The translations under genes and the position numbers were made by a program. DNA of 64,000 nucleotides from Bacteroidales bacterium (GTDB taxonomy: Bacteria; Bacteroidota; Bacteroidia; Bacteroidales; Prolixibacteraceae), in assembly GCA_015654795.1 (NCBI GenBank), contig JAATGF010000172.1:1-64000 (forward strand). The letters run 5' to 3'. This document shows, in pieces, positions 1-9,222 of this stretch. The notes beneath the pieces were generated by a model, which saw nothing but the letters and a program-made list of their open reading frames with translations, was not told where the DNA came from and did not search any database. Every line of letters starts with the position of its first letter. The first letter of the stretch is position 1.

Positions 1-600
1 ATACAATGTCATTGAATTAAAAATTACGAATTATGTTTCAGGTCTGAGACTGGCATGCCTTGTCTCCAGGGGTTCAGGCAACGTCCTATGGCCTTCTTTC
101 CTGATACCCTGTAATCTACCCATAAAATGATCACCGGGGGAAGGAGCCCGAATTTGGTACGAGGAAGGTATGAAGTTGGTATGAACCAAATATGACAGAA
201 ACGGGGCGCCTTAATCGATAGGGTAAAAGTAGTGAGGATTGGGATAAGAACTATTCAATCAATGTGAGAGAAGGCCAGAGAAGACGGGAGAAATCGAAAG
301 GTTTAACTGAAATAATCAGACAATTGACTATTAATGATAAATTAAAACCTCTCTCCCAAAAGAGAAGGTCGTTTGTGCTCGTACCCTGAGCGATTTTCAA
401 ATCCGGAATTATTTTTACCGATGGCGCATTCGTGTTGATTTTGCTTACAGTAGCACGAGGCAATATATTGAGAATTGTATTCCACATACGGAAAACACGG
501 TAAACATACAGAGATGTTGGTTGTTACCTTGACATACCACCGCTTAACCAAACAGATCGACATTTGATGACCAGCAGAAAACAATTTTTAACTTTGCAAC

Positions 601-1128
601 ATGATGGCTCATATCAATCACATTTATCATTTAACAAATAGTACAGTGAAGCTAATACACTTCCTTTTCGTCTTAACATTCATCATTTCGGGCTGTTCCG
701 GTAAAAAAGACAATACTTCGGAAAATATTGACCTTGTAAAGAGTTTTGTCAACAAAGTAATCAATGATGGAAACATTGATTTGGTAGATGAAATTTGGGC
801 AGAAGATATGCAATGGCATAGTGCCGGTATGCCTGACACAAAAGGACGGAAAGCGTATAAACAACAATTAACAGATGCCATGAATGGAGCATTTACCGAT
901 ATGCACCTTGATATTATAGACGTTATTGCCAATAAGGACAAAGTCGTTTTATATTTTACCAATTCGGGGACTAACACAGGTGATTTCGGGGAATACAAAG
1001 CCGCAGGAAAATATGCTAAATGGTATGGTATGGGAATCTACCGTATAGAAAAAGGAAAAATTGCTGAAGCATGGTTTGTTGAAGACCATTACGGAATGTA
1101 TAAACAGCTTGAATTTATTAACAATTAG
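601..1128 (+). CDS. SnoaL/NTF2-like lipoprotein
   Basis: Signal peptide with lipobox-like FIISGCSG; body resembles SnoaL-like ester cyclases (VKSFVNKVINDGNIDLVDEIWAEDMQWHS...). Confidence 0.7.
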   Translation: MMAHINHIYHLTNSTVKLIHFLFVLTFIISGCSGKKDNTSENIDLVKSFVNKVINDGNIDLVDEIWAEDMQWHSAGMPDTKGRKAYKQQLTDAMNGAFTDMHLDIIDVIANKDKVVLYFTNSGTNTGDFGEYKAAGKYAKWYGMGIYRIEKGKIAEAWFVEDHYGMYKQLEFINN

Positions 1129-1717
1129 GGATGATGTTGTTCCTCCGAACTAACCTCCAAACAGAAAGGCAGCCGTCAACACGCGGTAAGTATAACCGAG
1201 ACCAAGTAAAACAGGTTGACAATAAAAAACAGAACCTTGTAAGGATAGTCCGGGAGTATTTGAATACGGATGCCGGTTTCACGAGGATAAGGAAATACAG
1301 CTTATGAAACATTAAATACCCATGAAATTGTCACCAGCGGAAGGAACCCGATTTCGGTATGGAGTTGGTCAGGACCAGGTACGAAGGAAGTGGAGTGCCT
1401 TTATCTATAGGATAAAGGTAAGGAAAAAACGTATAGTTTGGATTAACTTTTATTGAAATGGACGGAGATGGACGCTGCTTTGCTCTTTTCTTTGCTAACT
1501 TTTATTGGAAAAATTATTACTGCAACAAAAGTAAAGAGGAGAAGAAGATGAATACAAATTGCAAAAACAGAATTGAGGGGATTAAATTAAAAAACCTGTA
1601 AACAAATTTCAGGACAGGTCAAAAATTCATTCTCCAGATATTTGTCTTAATCGCTTAAACATCTTCCGCTATAAGTGTGGCTTGACCTGGAATCAATGTT
1701 GCAGCAGAATTTTTTAA

Positions 1718-1760
1718 AACCCAAAAGCCCTCAAAATAAATGGCTTTAAAGGCTTTTGTT
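1718..1760. terminator. Imperfect hairpin (AAAAGCC...GGCTTTT) next to a tRNA-end-like TTCTTGTGACCC
   Basis: Inverted repeat seen directly; resembles the hairpin at 14063-14095. Confidence 0.45.
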
Positions 1761-2172
1761 TTTCTTGTGACCCAGCTGGTACAAAACCCGAACTATCTTC
1801 TGGAAGATTTAAAACTCTTAAGTGAAGTATTCGCAGCATAACTACTTCTCCAAGTGTTATTTATTTAAGACATTTTATTTACTCTTGTTGATAATAAACA
1901 TCATTTAATGCAATCCAAGAAGCGAACTTCACCTCCCAAGTTTCGAAATTTTTTGAACCAAATTTGCTACTTGCTGAGTTTGACCACTAAGTCCTTGTTG
2001 CATCAACATAACGCTTAGAGCTTAGGTATTTCACTCCAAACAGCCATATTGCCCGCTTCCCAAGCAAACGTAAACGTTACTTGTTCATTATTAACAAAAC
2101 AATTATTGAAAATATTGATTGAGTGAAAGTTAGATATTGAATTAAAATTTCCGTGCTATTTTTTAAATAAAA

Positions 2173-2202
2173 TGTCCCGTTTTTTACGCAATAAACGGGA
2201 CA
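2173..2202. promoter_or_regulatory. Inverted repeat TGTCCCGTTT-N10-AAACGGGACA, candidate AbiEi operator
   Basis: Perfect 10-bp arms just upstream of a TAnnTTTG element and the abiEi start codon. Confidence 0.7.
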
Positions 2203-2209
2203 AATGCAT

Positions 2210-2217
2210 TATATTTG
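2210..2217 (+). promoter_or_regulatory. Bacteroidota-type -7 element TATATTTG upstream of abiEi
   Basis: Matches the TAnnTTTG consensus, about 16 bp before the ORF start. Confidence 0.5.
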
Positions 2218-2232
2218 CAAGAAATCATATGA

Positions 2233-2961
2233 ATGAAAGTATCTGAAACAATTGCAAATACGATAGACAGACTTCCTGCCGACTATGTTTTCACCTATGG
2301 TGATTTTGACATAGAGGTGAGTAGCAAAGATGCAGTTGTAAAAGCATTGAACAGGATGGCTGTCTCAGGGAAAATAAGCAAACTCGCAAAGGGTCGGTTT
2401 TATAAGCCTCGCAAAACCCAATTCGGAGCTTTACGGCCCTCTCCTTATCAGATTGCAAAAGATTTTTTAGAACAAAATGGCGAACTTGTCGGATATATCA
2501 CCGGATATTCTGCCTACAACAGTTTGGGATTGACCACCCAAATCCCCTCAGCACTGCAAATAGGTACAAATAAATATCGAAGAGCAATAAAGCGAGGAAT
2601 GTATAATATTTCTTTTATCGTTCAGCCAAATAAAATAACCAAAAAAAATATTGAACTGCTACGCATTTTAGATGCGATCCGTTTTATAAAAGAAATTCCC
2701 GCGACAACACCTAATGAAGCTTGTAGTCGTTTAATATCCATTATAAGTCAATTACCTGAAGGAAAAAAAATAACTCTTTCAAATCTTGTTTTAAAATATT
2801 CCCCGTCGGTGCAGGCTATTTGCGGAGCAATATTGGAAAAAACGGGGGTAGAAAATAGCACATTAAAAAAAATTAGTGATTCACTAAACCCTGTAACGGA
2901 ATACAATATGCCAATATCGGAATCTGTACTACCCAACAAAAAGAAATGGAGGCTGAAATGA
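2233..2961 (+). CDS. AbiEi-like antitoxin / transcriptional regulator (DUF6088-like)
   Basis: N-terminal winged-helix (VVKALNRMAVSGKISKLAKGRFYKPRKTQFG...); overlaps an AbiEii-like ORF downstream. Confidence 0.8.
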   Translation: MKVSETIANTIDRLPADYVFTYGDFDIEVSSKDAVVKALNRMAVSGKISKLAKGRFYKPRKTQFGALRPSPYQIAKDFLEQNGELVGYITGYSAYNSLGLTTQIPSALQIGTNKYRRAIKRGMYNISFIVQPNKITKKNIELLRILDAIRFIKEIPATTPNEACSRLISIISQLPEGKKITLSNLVLKYSPSVQAICGAILEKTGVENSTLKKISDSLNPVTEYNMPISESVLPNKKKWRLK

Positions 2962-3932
2962 TATTACATATAGATAAAAAACTATTCACAGACACCATAT
3001 TGGCAACAGCGGAATACTTTTCCATTTCTCCTGTCTATATTGAAAAGGACTATTGGATTACTCACGCACTTCGTTTGATGGCTCAAAGCAACGATGCTGC
3101 AAAAGTTGTGTTTAAGGGCGGTACTTCTTTATCCAAAGCATACCAATTAGTGAATCGTTTTTCGGAAGATATTGATGTCGCCGTGATTGATGCAGCTTCA
3201 TTTACAGGGAATCAACTCAAAACGCTTATTAAAAAAGTGGCAAAAGAAATGACTACCGATTTACAGGAAACCTTCATTGACGGTGTTACCAGTAAAGGTT
3301 CACACTTTTACAAAGCTGTTTATGCCTATCCCAATCTGTTAGGACAAACGACTAAATCCGCAGTAAGTTCCGGCAACTTGCTAATAGAAATCAATACATT
3401 CGCCAACCCATACCCATTTGAGATTAGAACAATTACAAGTTTTATTGCCAATTTTCTGACTAAAACCAATAACGAACATTTGATTGAACGATACAACTTA
3501 CAGTCATTTACACTCAATGTATTGGATAAACGCCGCACAATGATTGAAAAACTAGTATCGTTGATACGATTTTCATTTTCTGAAAATCCGACTTTAGCAA
3601 TTGCTTCTAAAATCCGCCACTTCTACGACCTTTATTTTCTTGCCAGCAATACCGAATGTGCTGAATACATTCAATCAACTGAATTCAAAACTGACTTTGC
3701 AGAACTATATGCCCACGACAAACAAACATTCGATACTCCGGCCAATTGGCAAAATAGAATCCTTAAACAATCGCCGCTTTTAACCGATTTCCCTTCGCTG
3801 TGGAATAAATTGCGTGAAACATACCGCAATGAGCTTTCTCAATTGGCATTTACGCAAATACCGGATGAAAAAGAAGTGGCACAGGCATTTATCAATACAA
3901 TCAACACTTTACAAAGAAATATCTCAAAATAA
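2946..3932 (+). CDS. AbiEii-like nucleotidyltransferase toxin
   Basis: YIEKDYWITHALR...VVFKGGTSLSKAYQLVNRFSEDIDVAV matches the AbiEii GG-T-S / D-D nucleotidyltransferase motif. Confidence 0.9.
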   Translation: MEAEMILHIDKKLFTDTILATAEYFSISPVYIEKDYWITHALRLMAQSNDAAKVVFKGGTSLSKAYQLVNRFSEDIDVAVIDAASFTGNQLKTLIKKVAKEMTTDLQETFIDGVTSKGSHFYKAVYAYPNLLGQTTKSAVSSGNLLIEINTFANPYPFEIRTITSFIANFLTKTNNEHLIERYNLQSFTLNVLDKRRTMIEKLVSLIRFSFSENPTLAIASKIRHFYDLYFLASNTECAEYIQSTEFKTDFAELYAHDKQTFDTPANWQNRILKQSPLLTDFPSLWNKLRETYRNELSQLAFTQIPDEKEVAQAFINTINTLQRNISK

Positions 3933-3935
3933 ATA

Positions 3936-6392
3936 ATGGCAATTAAGAAATCGGAATTATACAGCATGCTATGGAAAAGCTGCGATGCACTGCGTGGAGG
4001 GATGGATGCAAGCCAATACAAGGATTATGTATTGGTGGTGCTTTTTGTAAAATATGTAAGCGACAAATTTAAAAATGATCCCGATTCAATTATCGAAATA
4101 CCGAATGGTTGCAGCTTTGACGATTTTGTAAATCTGAAAGGCAACACCCATATTGGAGAAGAAATCAATAAAAAAATGGCAGCCTTGGCAGAAGCCAACA
4201 GTTTACAGGGTGTTATTAATGTAGCGGATTTTTGCGACGAGCAAAAACTTGGAAAGGGCAAAGATTTGGTTGATACCGTAAGTAACCTGGTGGGTATATT
4301 CCAATCTTCAGGTCTTGATTTCGGTAAAAACCGTGCGGCCGATGATGATCTGATGGGTGATGCTTATGAATACCTGATGAAGCATTTTGCTACCGAAAGC
4401 GGCAAAAGCAAAGGACAATTTTATACTCCTGCCGAAGTAAGCCGTGTTATGGCTAAAGTAATTGGTTTGGAAAAAGCTAAAAGCGTATCAACTACCATAT
4501 ACGACCCTGCCTGCGGCTCCGCTTCACTGCTTTTGAGGGCTTTGGCCGAAACACCTCACGGCGCCACGATTTACGGACAAGAGTATGATACCGCCACTGC
4601 CGGTTTAGCTAAAATGAACATGATTCTGCATGGCGTGGTAGATGCAGATATTCGCCAGGGTGATACCATAAATGCTCCACTCCATAAAGAAAGGGATACA
4701 GAAACATTGCAAACCTTCGATTACGTGGTGGCTAATCCTCCATTTTCAACCAAATCATGGTTAAAGAGCGCCAAAGAAGAAGATGTTTATGGCCGGTGGA
4801 ATTCGACCATTGGCGTACCGCCTGAAAAGAACGGCGACTATGCTTTTTTGCTCCACTTAATCCGTTCGATGAATCGTACAGGGCAAGGCGCGTGTATTTT
4901 ACCTCATGGTGTCCTTTTCCGTGGAAACGCCGAATCCAATATTCGTAAATATATTCTGAAGCGAGGCTATATCAAAGGAATAATAGGTTTACCCGCCAAT
5001 CTATTTTTTGGCACCGGTATTCCTGCCTGCATTATTGTGCTCGATAAAACCGAAGCCGCCAACCGTAAAGGTATTTTTATGATCGATGCCAAAGCCGGAT
5101 TTGCGAAGGATGGGCCTAAAAATCGTCTGCGAGAGCAGGATGTTCGCCGCATAACCGATGTATGGGCCGCACAGAAAAACGTGCCCTATTTCGCCCGTTT
5201 TGTTGAAAATGAAGAAATTGACCGTAACGACTATAACCTGAATATTCCCCGCTATATCGAATCGGTTGACTCGGAGATCGTACAGGATATTGAAGCACAT
5301 CTTAAAGGTGGTCTGCCTGTGCACGATGTAGATCAACTGCAAAATTACTGGTCTGCTTGCCCTGCATTGCTCGAAGCCTTGTTTATGCCTCATCCGGCAC
5401 AGAAAAGCTATTTGGCGCTCCGATGTGCTCAAGAAGATATACGTGCAACAGTACAACAACACCTCGCCTTTGTAGCTCAGGACAATAATTTCAAAACACA
5501 TTACCGGCAATGGTGCGATCTGGTTTCACCTTTGCTTTATAGCCTAAGCATTGGAGCAAAACCCAAACAATTGATACAACAATTGGAAGATACCATTCTC
5601 AGCGGCTTTACCAATGATACCTTTCTGGTAGATGCCTACGATGTGTATGAACAATTGCTTACATACTGGAACGAAATCATACAGGATGACGCATATATTA
5701 TTGCTATCGATGGTTGGAAAGCCGAACTCTACACTCCGCAACCGGCTGCCAAGAAGGGCAAAGACGGTACTATCAAAGCTATCAAAGAAAAAAAAGCCGC
5801 TACACCCGACGATGTAGTGTGCGACTTGCTGCCGGTTTCTGTTGTGATCGATGCCTTTTTTATTGAAATAAAAACACTTATACAAGCAGCCGAAGAGCGT
5901 ATTGCCGAAAATGAGGCTCAACTGAACGAATTGTTGGAAGCAGAAGCCGAGAACTACCTTGATGCCGATACTTTTGAAAATAAAACGCTGAGCGATGGCA
6001 ATGTAAAGAAGAAATTGAAAGACCTGAAAGGCAAGGCCAATGACAAAGAAGAGGTGAAAGTATTGGAGCGATACCTCAACCTGAAAGAAGAAATTGCCGA
6101 TGCTAAACGGGTGCAGAAAGTACTGAAATATGAATTGCTTTCCAAGCTGGTCGTTAAATACAAACAACTTACTGAAGCCGAAATCAAAGAATTGGTGATT
6201 GAGAAGAAATGGTTTGCCACACTGGCCGCCCGTTTGGATGGCGAAATGCAACGCATCAGTCAAACGCTTACAACAAGCATTTCCGACCTTGCTGAAAGGT
6301 ACGGACAAACGCTACCTGAAATTGATAAAGAGATTAGTGGCTTTGAAGGCAAAGTAAAAAAACACCTCATAGCAATGGGTTTTAATTGGTAA
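3936..6392 (+). CDS. hsdM: Type I restriction-modification system DNA methyltransferase subunit (HsdM) with long C-terminal extension
   Basis: DPACGSASLLLRAL and NPPF motifs; FYTPAEVSRVMAKVIG; adjacent HsdS and HsdR. Confidence 0.95.
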   Translation: MAIKKSELYSMLWKSCDALRGGMDASQYKDYVLVVLFVKYVSDKFKNDPDSIIEIPNGCSFDDFVNLKGNTHIGEEINKKMAALAEANSLQGVINVADFCDEQKLGKGKDLVDTVSNLVGIFQSSGLDFGKNRAADDDLMGDAYEYLMKHFATESGKSKGQFYTPAEVSRVMAKVIGLEKAKSVSTTIYDPACGSASLLLRALAETPHGATIYGQEYDTATAGLAKMNMILHGVVDADIRQGDTINAPLHKERDTETLQTFDYVVANPPFSTKSWLKSAKEEDVYGRWNSTIGVPPEKNGDYAFLLHLIRSMNRTGQGACILPHGVLFRGNAESNIRKYILKRGYIKGIIGLPANLFFGTGIPACIIVLDKTEAANRKGIFMIDAKAGFAKDGPKNRLREQDVRRITDVWAAQKNVPYFARFVENEEIDRNDYNLNIPRYIESVDSEIVQDIEAHLKGGLPVHDVDQLQNYWSACPALLEALFMPHPAQKSYLALRCAQEDIRATVQQHLAFVAQDNNFKTHYRQWCDLVSPLLYSLSIGAKPKQLIQQLEDTILSGFTNDTFLVDAYDVYEQLLTYWNEIIQDDAYIIAIDGWKAELYTPQPAAKKGKDGTIKAIKEKKAATPDDVVCDLLPVSVVIDAFFIEIKTLIQAAEERIAENEAQLNELLEAEAENYLDADTFENKTLSDGNVKKKLKDLKGKANDKEEVKVLERYLNLKEEIADAKRVQKVLKYELLSKLVVKYKQLTEAEIKELVIEKKWFATLAARLDGEMQRISQTLTTSISDLAERYGQTLPEIDKEISGFEGKVKKHLIAMGFNW

Positions 6393-6396
6393 CGCT

Positions 6397-8352
6397 ATGA
6401 ACGAAATAAAACAAGGATATAAACAAACCGATATTGGCGTAATTCCTGAGGATTGGGAAGTTAAACTAGTTGGTGAAATATATGATCTATTATGTGGCTT
6501 TGCTTTTTCTGGTACTGATATATTAAATTCAGGGGCACATCGTTTATTGAGAGGAATCAACATAACCGAGGGAGAAATTAGACACAATAATGATATCGAT
6601 CGTTTTTTCAACAATGATGTATCTTCTTTAAATAAATATTTCTTAGAAATTGATGATTTGGTTATCGGAATGGATGGTTCCAAAGTAGGTAAGAATTCAG
6701 CCCTGATTACTCAAAAAGATAAGGGTGCATTGTTAGTTCAACGTGTAGCTCGACTTAAGAGCATTGGCAAAAAAGTTTCAACTAGTTACCTTTATCTCTT
6801 TATAAATTATCTGTTCTTCACAAAGTATGTTGATGGATTGAAAACAAATTCTGCAATTCCTCATATCAGTGCTAAGGATATTAAATCGTTCCTCATTCCC
6901 ATTCCTCAAACATGTACGGAACAAACCGCCATAGCAACCGCCCTCAGCGATGTAGATAATTTGATTGCCACTTTGGGTAAGAAAATAACCAAAAAGCAAC
7001 AAATCAAACAAGGAGCTATGCAGCAACTACTTACAGGTAAAAAACGGTTGCCGGGGTTTAGTGGAAGATGTAAATATAAACATACTGAATTTGGACTGAT
7101 TCCAGAGGATTGGGAGGTGAAAAGAGCAGATGAAATTTTTAGATCTCTTTCTACCGCTACTTATACTCGCGCTGAGTTAGGAACTGAGGGAGAAATCCAA
7201 TGTTTACATTATGGTGATATTCACTCACTTTTTAATGAATTTGTTGATTTTTCGTATATCGAATTACCCAAAGTCATTGAGAAAAGAGTAAAAAACTATT
7301 CTCTTTTACAGGATGGGGATATAGTTATGGCCGATGCTTCTGAGGATTATGTGGGTTTGTGCAAAAGTGTTGAAATAAAAAACATAAGAAACAAAAAAGC
7401 GATTTCAGGTTTGCATACAATTCTCCTTCGAGAAAAAAATAGCGTTTATGAGAATGGGTTCAAGGGCTACCTATTTTTAATCCCGGAAGTAAGAAAACAG
7501 TTGATTGAATTAGCAACAGGGATGAAAGTATATGGAGTCTCAAAGAAAAATCTTGGACAGGTATTATTACCTATTCCATCAAAACCGGAACAAATAACCA
7601 TTGCACAAATCCTCACCGATATGGCCAATGAAATAAGTCAATTGGAAGGAGACAGGAATAAATATGAGCGGATAAAAGCGGGAATGATGCAGCAGTTGTT
7701 GACTGGGAAAATAAGATTAACAGGAAGTGGACAAACAACAATAATCCCTGAACAAACAAAAACCGTAGAATTGAACTCAAAAAAACAGACTCATACCGGC
7801 CAAATAAACGAAGCTGTTGTTATCAGTTTCTTGGTTAATAAGTTTAGTTCTGTCCAATATCCACTTTCCAGGTTTAGATATACTAAGTTTACCTATCTTT
7901 TGCACAGGCAATACGAACATGTGGCATGTGGATTTAAAAAACACGCTGCTGGTCCGTATAAACCAGAAAATAGATATAAAGGTCCTGAAAACATTGCGAT
8001 AAAGAATAAATACATTACAAAAGTGGAAAATTCAAAAAGTGGAAAAGATGCCTTTATTACAAATGTCAATATTGCTCAGGCGTTGAATTACTTCAATGAA
8101 TGGTATGGTTCTGAAATCCAGGAATGGATTGAACAATTCCGTTTTTATAAAAATGATGATTTAGAGGTTCTTACTACCGTTGATGAGTCTATATGCGATT
8201 TAAATTGTAAAGGCGCGGATATTTTTGTAACTACCATTAAAAATTATATCGCTTCAATTCCTCAATGGAAACACAAGCTGACAAAAAGTTGCTTCTCAGA
8301 TTTGAATATAGAGAGGATGATTAGAAAAAGTAATGAGTTATTTTCACAATAA
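6397..8352 (+). CDS. hsdS: Type I RM specificity subunit (HsdS), two TRD halves plus about 190-aa C-terminal extension
   Basis: Repeated YKxTxxGxIPEDWEVK and MQQLLTGKxRL modules, one per half; location between hsdM and hsdR. Confidence 0.93.
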   Translation: MNEIKQGYKQTDIGVIPEDWEVKLVGEIYDLLCGFAFSGTDILNSGAHRLLRGINITEGEIRHNNDIDRFFNNDVSSLNKYFLEIDDLVIGMDGSKVGKNSALITQKDKGALLVQRVARLKSIGKKVSTSYLYLFINYLFFTKYVDGLKTNSAIPHISAKDIKSFLIPIPQTCTEQTAIATALSDVDNLIATLGKKITKKQQIKQGAMQQLLTGKKRLPGFSGRCKYKHTEFGLIPEDWEVKRADEIFRSLSTATYTRAELGTEGEIQCLHYGDIHSLFNEFVDFSYIELPKVIEKRVKNYSLLQDGDIVMADASEDYVGLCKSVEIKNIRNKKAISGLHTILLREKNSVYENGFKGYLFLIPEVRKQLIELATGMKVYGVSKKNLGQVLLPIPSKPEQITIAQILTDMANEISQLEGDRNKYERIKAGMMQQLLTGKIRLTGSGQTTIIPEQTKTVELNSKKQTHTGQINEAVVISFLVNKFSSVQYPLSRFRYTKFTYLLHRQYEHVACGFKKHAAGPYKPENRYKGPENIAIKNKYITKVENSKSGKDAFITNVNIAQALNYFNEWYGSEIQEWIEQFRFYKNDDLEVLTTVDESICDLNCKGADIFVTTIKNYIASIPQWKHKLTKSCFSDLNIERMIRKSNELFSQ

Positions 8353-8364
8353 AACATTAATGCT

Positions 8365-9222
8365 ATGCTCTTTAATTTTGGTTTCACTTTATCAGGAGTT
8401 CCTCAAAAAGCAATTACACGAGTTAAACTCGTCGAATTCATCAGTGATGAAGCAACAAAGCGAGTTAATTTTGCTACAAGCCATTCTCATGCTTTGAGAC
8501 GAAATGAGGAAGGTAATGGAGGTAAAATTGTACTACCGTTCAGGGATACCATTGAACCAATTTTGAGAAATAAATTGGGAAAGGATTTATTTTCTTCTCA
8601 ATATGGCGGTTTTTGGCGAGGAATTTATTCAGATGAAGAGTATACAAGTTTTGAGGATTTTGTTAAAGAATATAATCAAATAGTTTTTTTAAGAGATAAT
8701 CTTGACATATCATTGGCACTATCAATGAATTATAATGGCGATGAGCGGACTCCGATTGGGGAATTAGAGTATCAGGCAAAGTTTAATAATAATGAAGAGG
8801 CAGAAGAAGAATTAATTGAAGTTTGCAATGAGTGGATCGAAAAATTACCCTTTTTGAAGGAGGCAGATTATATTTGTGCAATGCCAAGCAGTGATCCCGA
8901 AGAAGGTAGTTTACCGCATAGGATCGTAGCCAGTCTTGAAGCATTTGATTTTGAAGATATTTCAGACTCTATAACTTGGACATCAAAAACAAGGAGTATA
9001 AAAGATGCGAGGAGTCCTGAGGAAAAATTGGAAATTCTTGAAGAATCCGGATTACAAATCTCCGAAGAATTAGACTTAAAAAGAAAAACAATATTGCTGT
9101 TTGATGATTTATATATGTCTGGTATTTCAATGCAATATGTGGCAATGAAACTAAAAGAAGCAGGTGCTCGCAGAGTGTTTGGATTGTGTACTGTAAAATC
9201 AAGAAGTAACACTGCAAGATAA
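8365..9222 (+). CDS. Phosphoribosyltransferase-domain protein (ShosT-like)
   Basis: C-terminal KTILLFDDLYMSGISMQYVAMKLKEAGARRVFGLCTVKS is a PRTase PRPP-loop motif; paired with a DprA-like gene by a TAATG overlap. Confidence 0.75.
   Translation: MLFNFGFTLSGVPQKAITRVKLVEFISDEATKRVNFATSHSHALRRNEEGNGGKIVLPFRDTIEPILRNKLGKDLFSSQYGGFWRGIYSDEEYTSFEDFVKEYNQIVFLRDNLDISLALSMNYNGDERTPIGELEYQAKFNNNEEAEEELIEVCNEWIEKLPFLKEADYICAMPSSDPEEGSLPHRIVASLEAFDFEDISDSITWTSKTRSIKDARSPEEKLEILEESGLQISEELDLKRKTILLFDDLYMSGISMQYVAMKLKEAGARRVFGLCTVKSRSNTAR

Noticed and set aside
601-1128. Possible link of the SnoaL-like lipoprotein to the defence island
   Set aside because: It lies outside the candidate boundary at about 1.77 kb and shows no defence-related motif.
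5544-6308. 254-aa - strand ORF
   Set aside because: Antisense to hsdM with Phe/Cys-rich composition typical of a shadow ORF.
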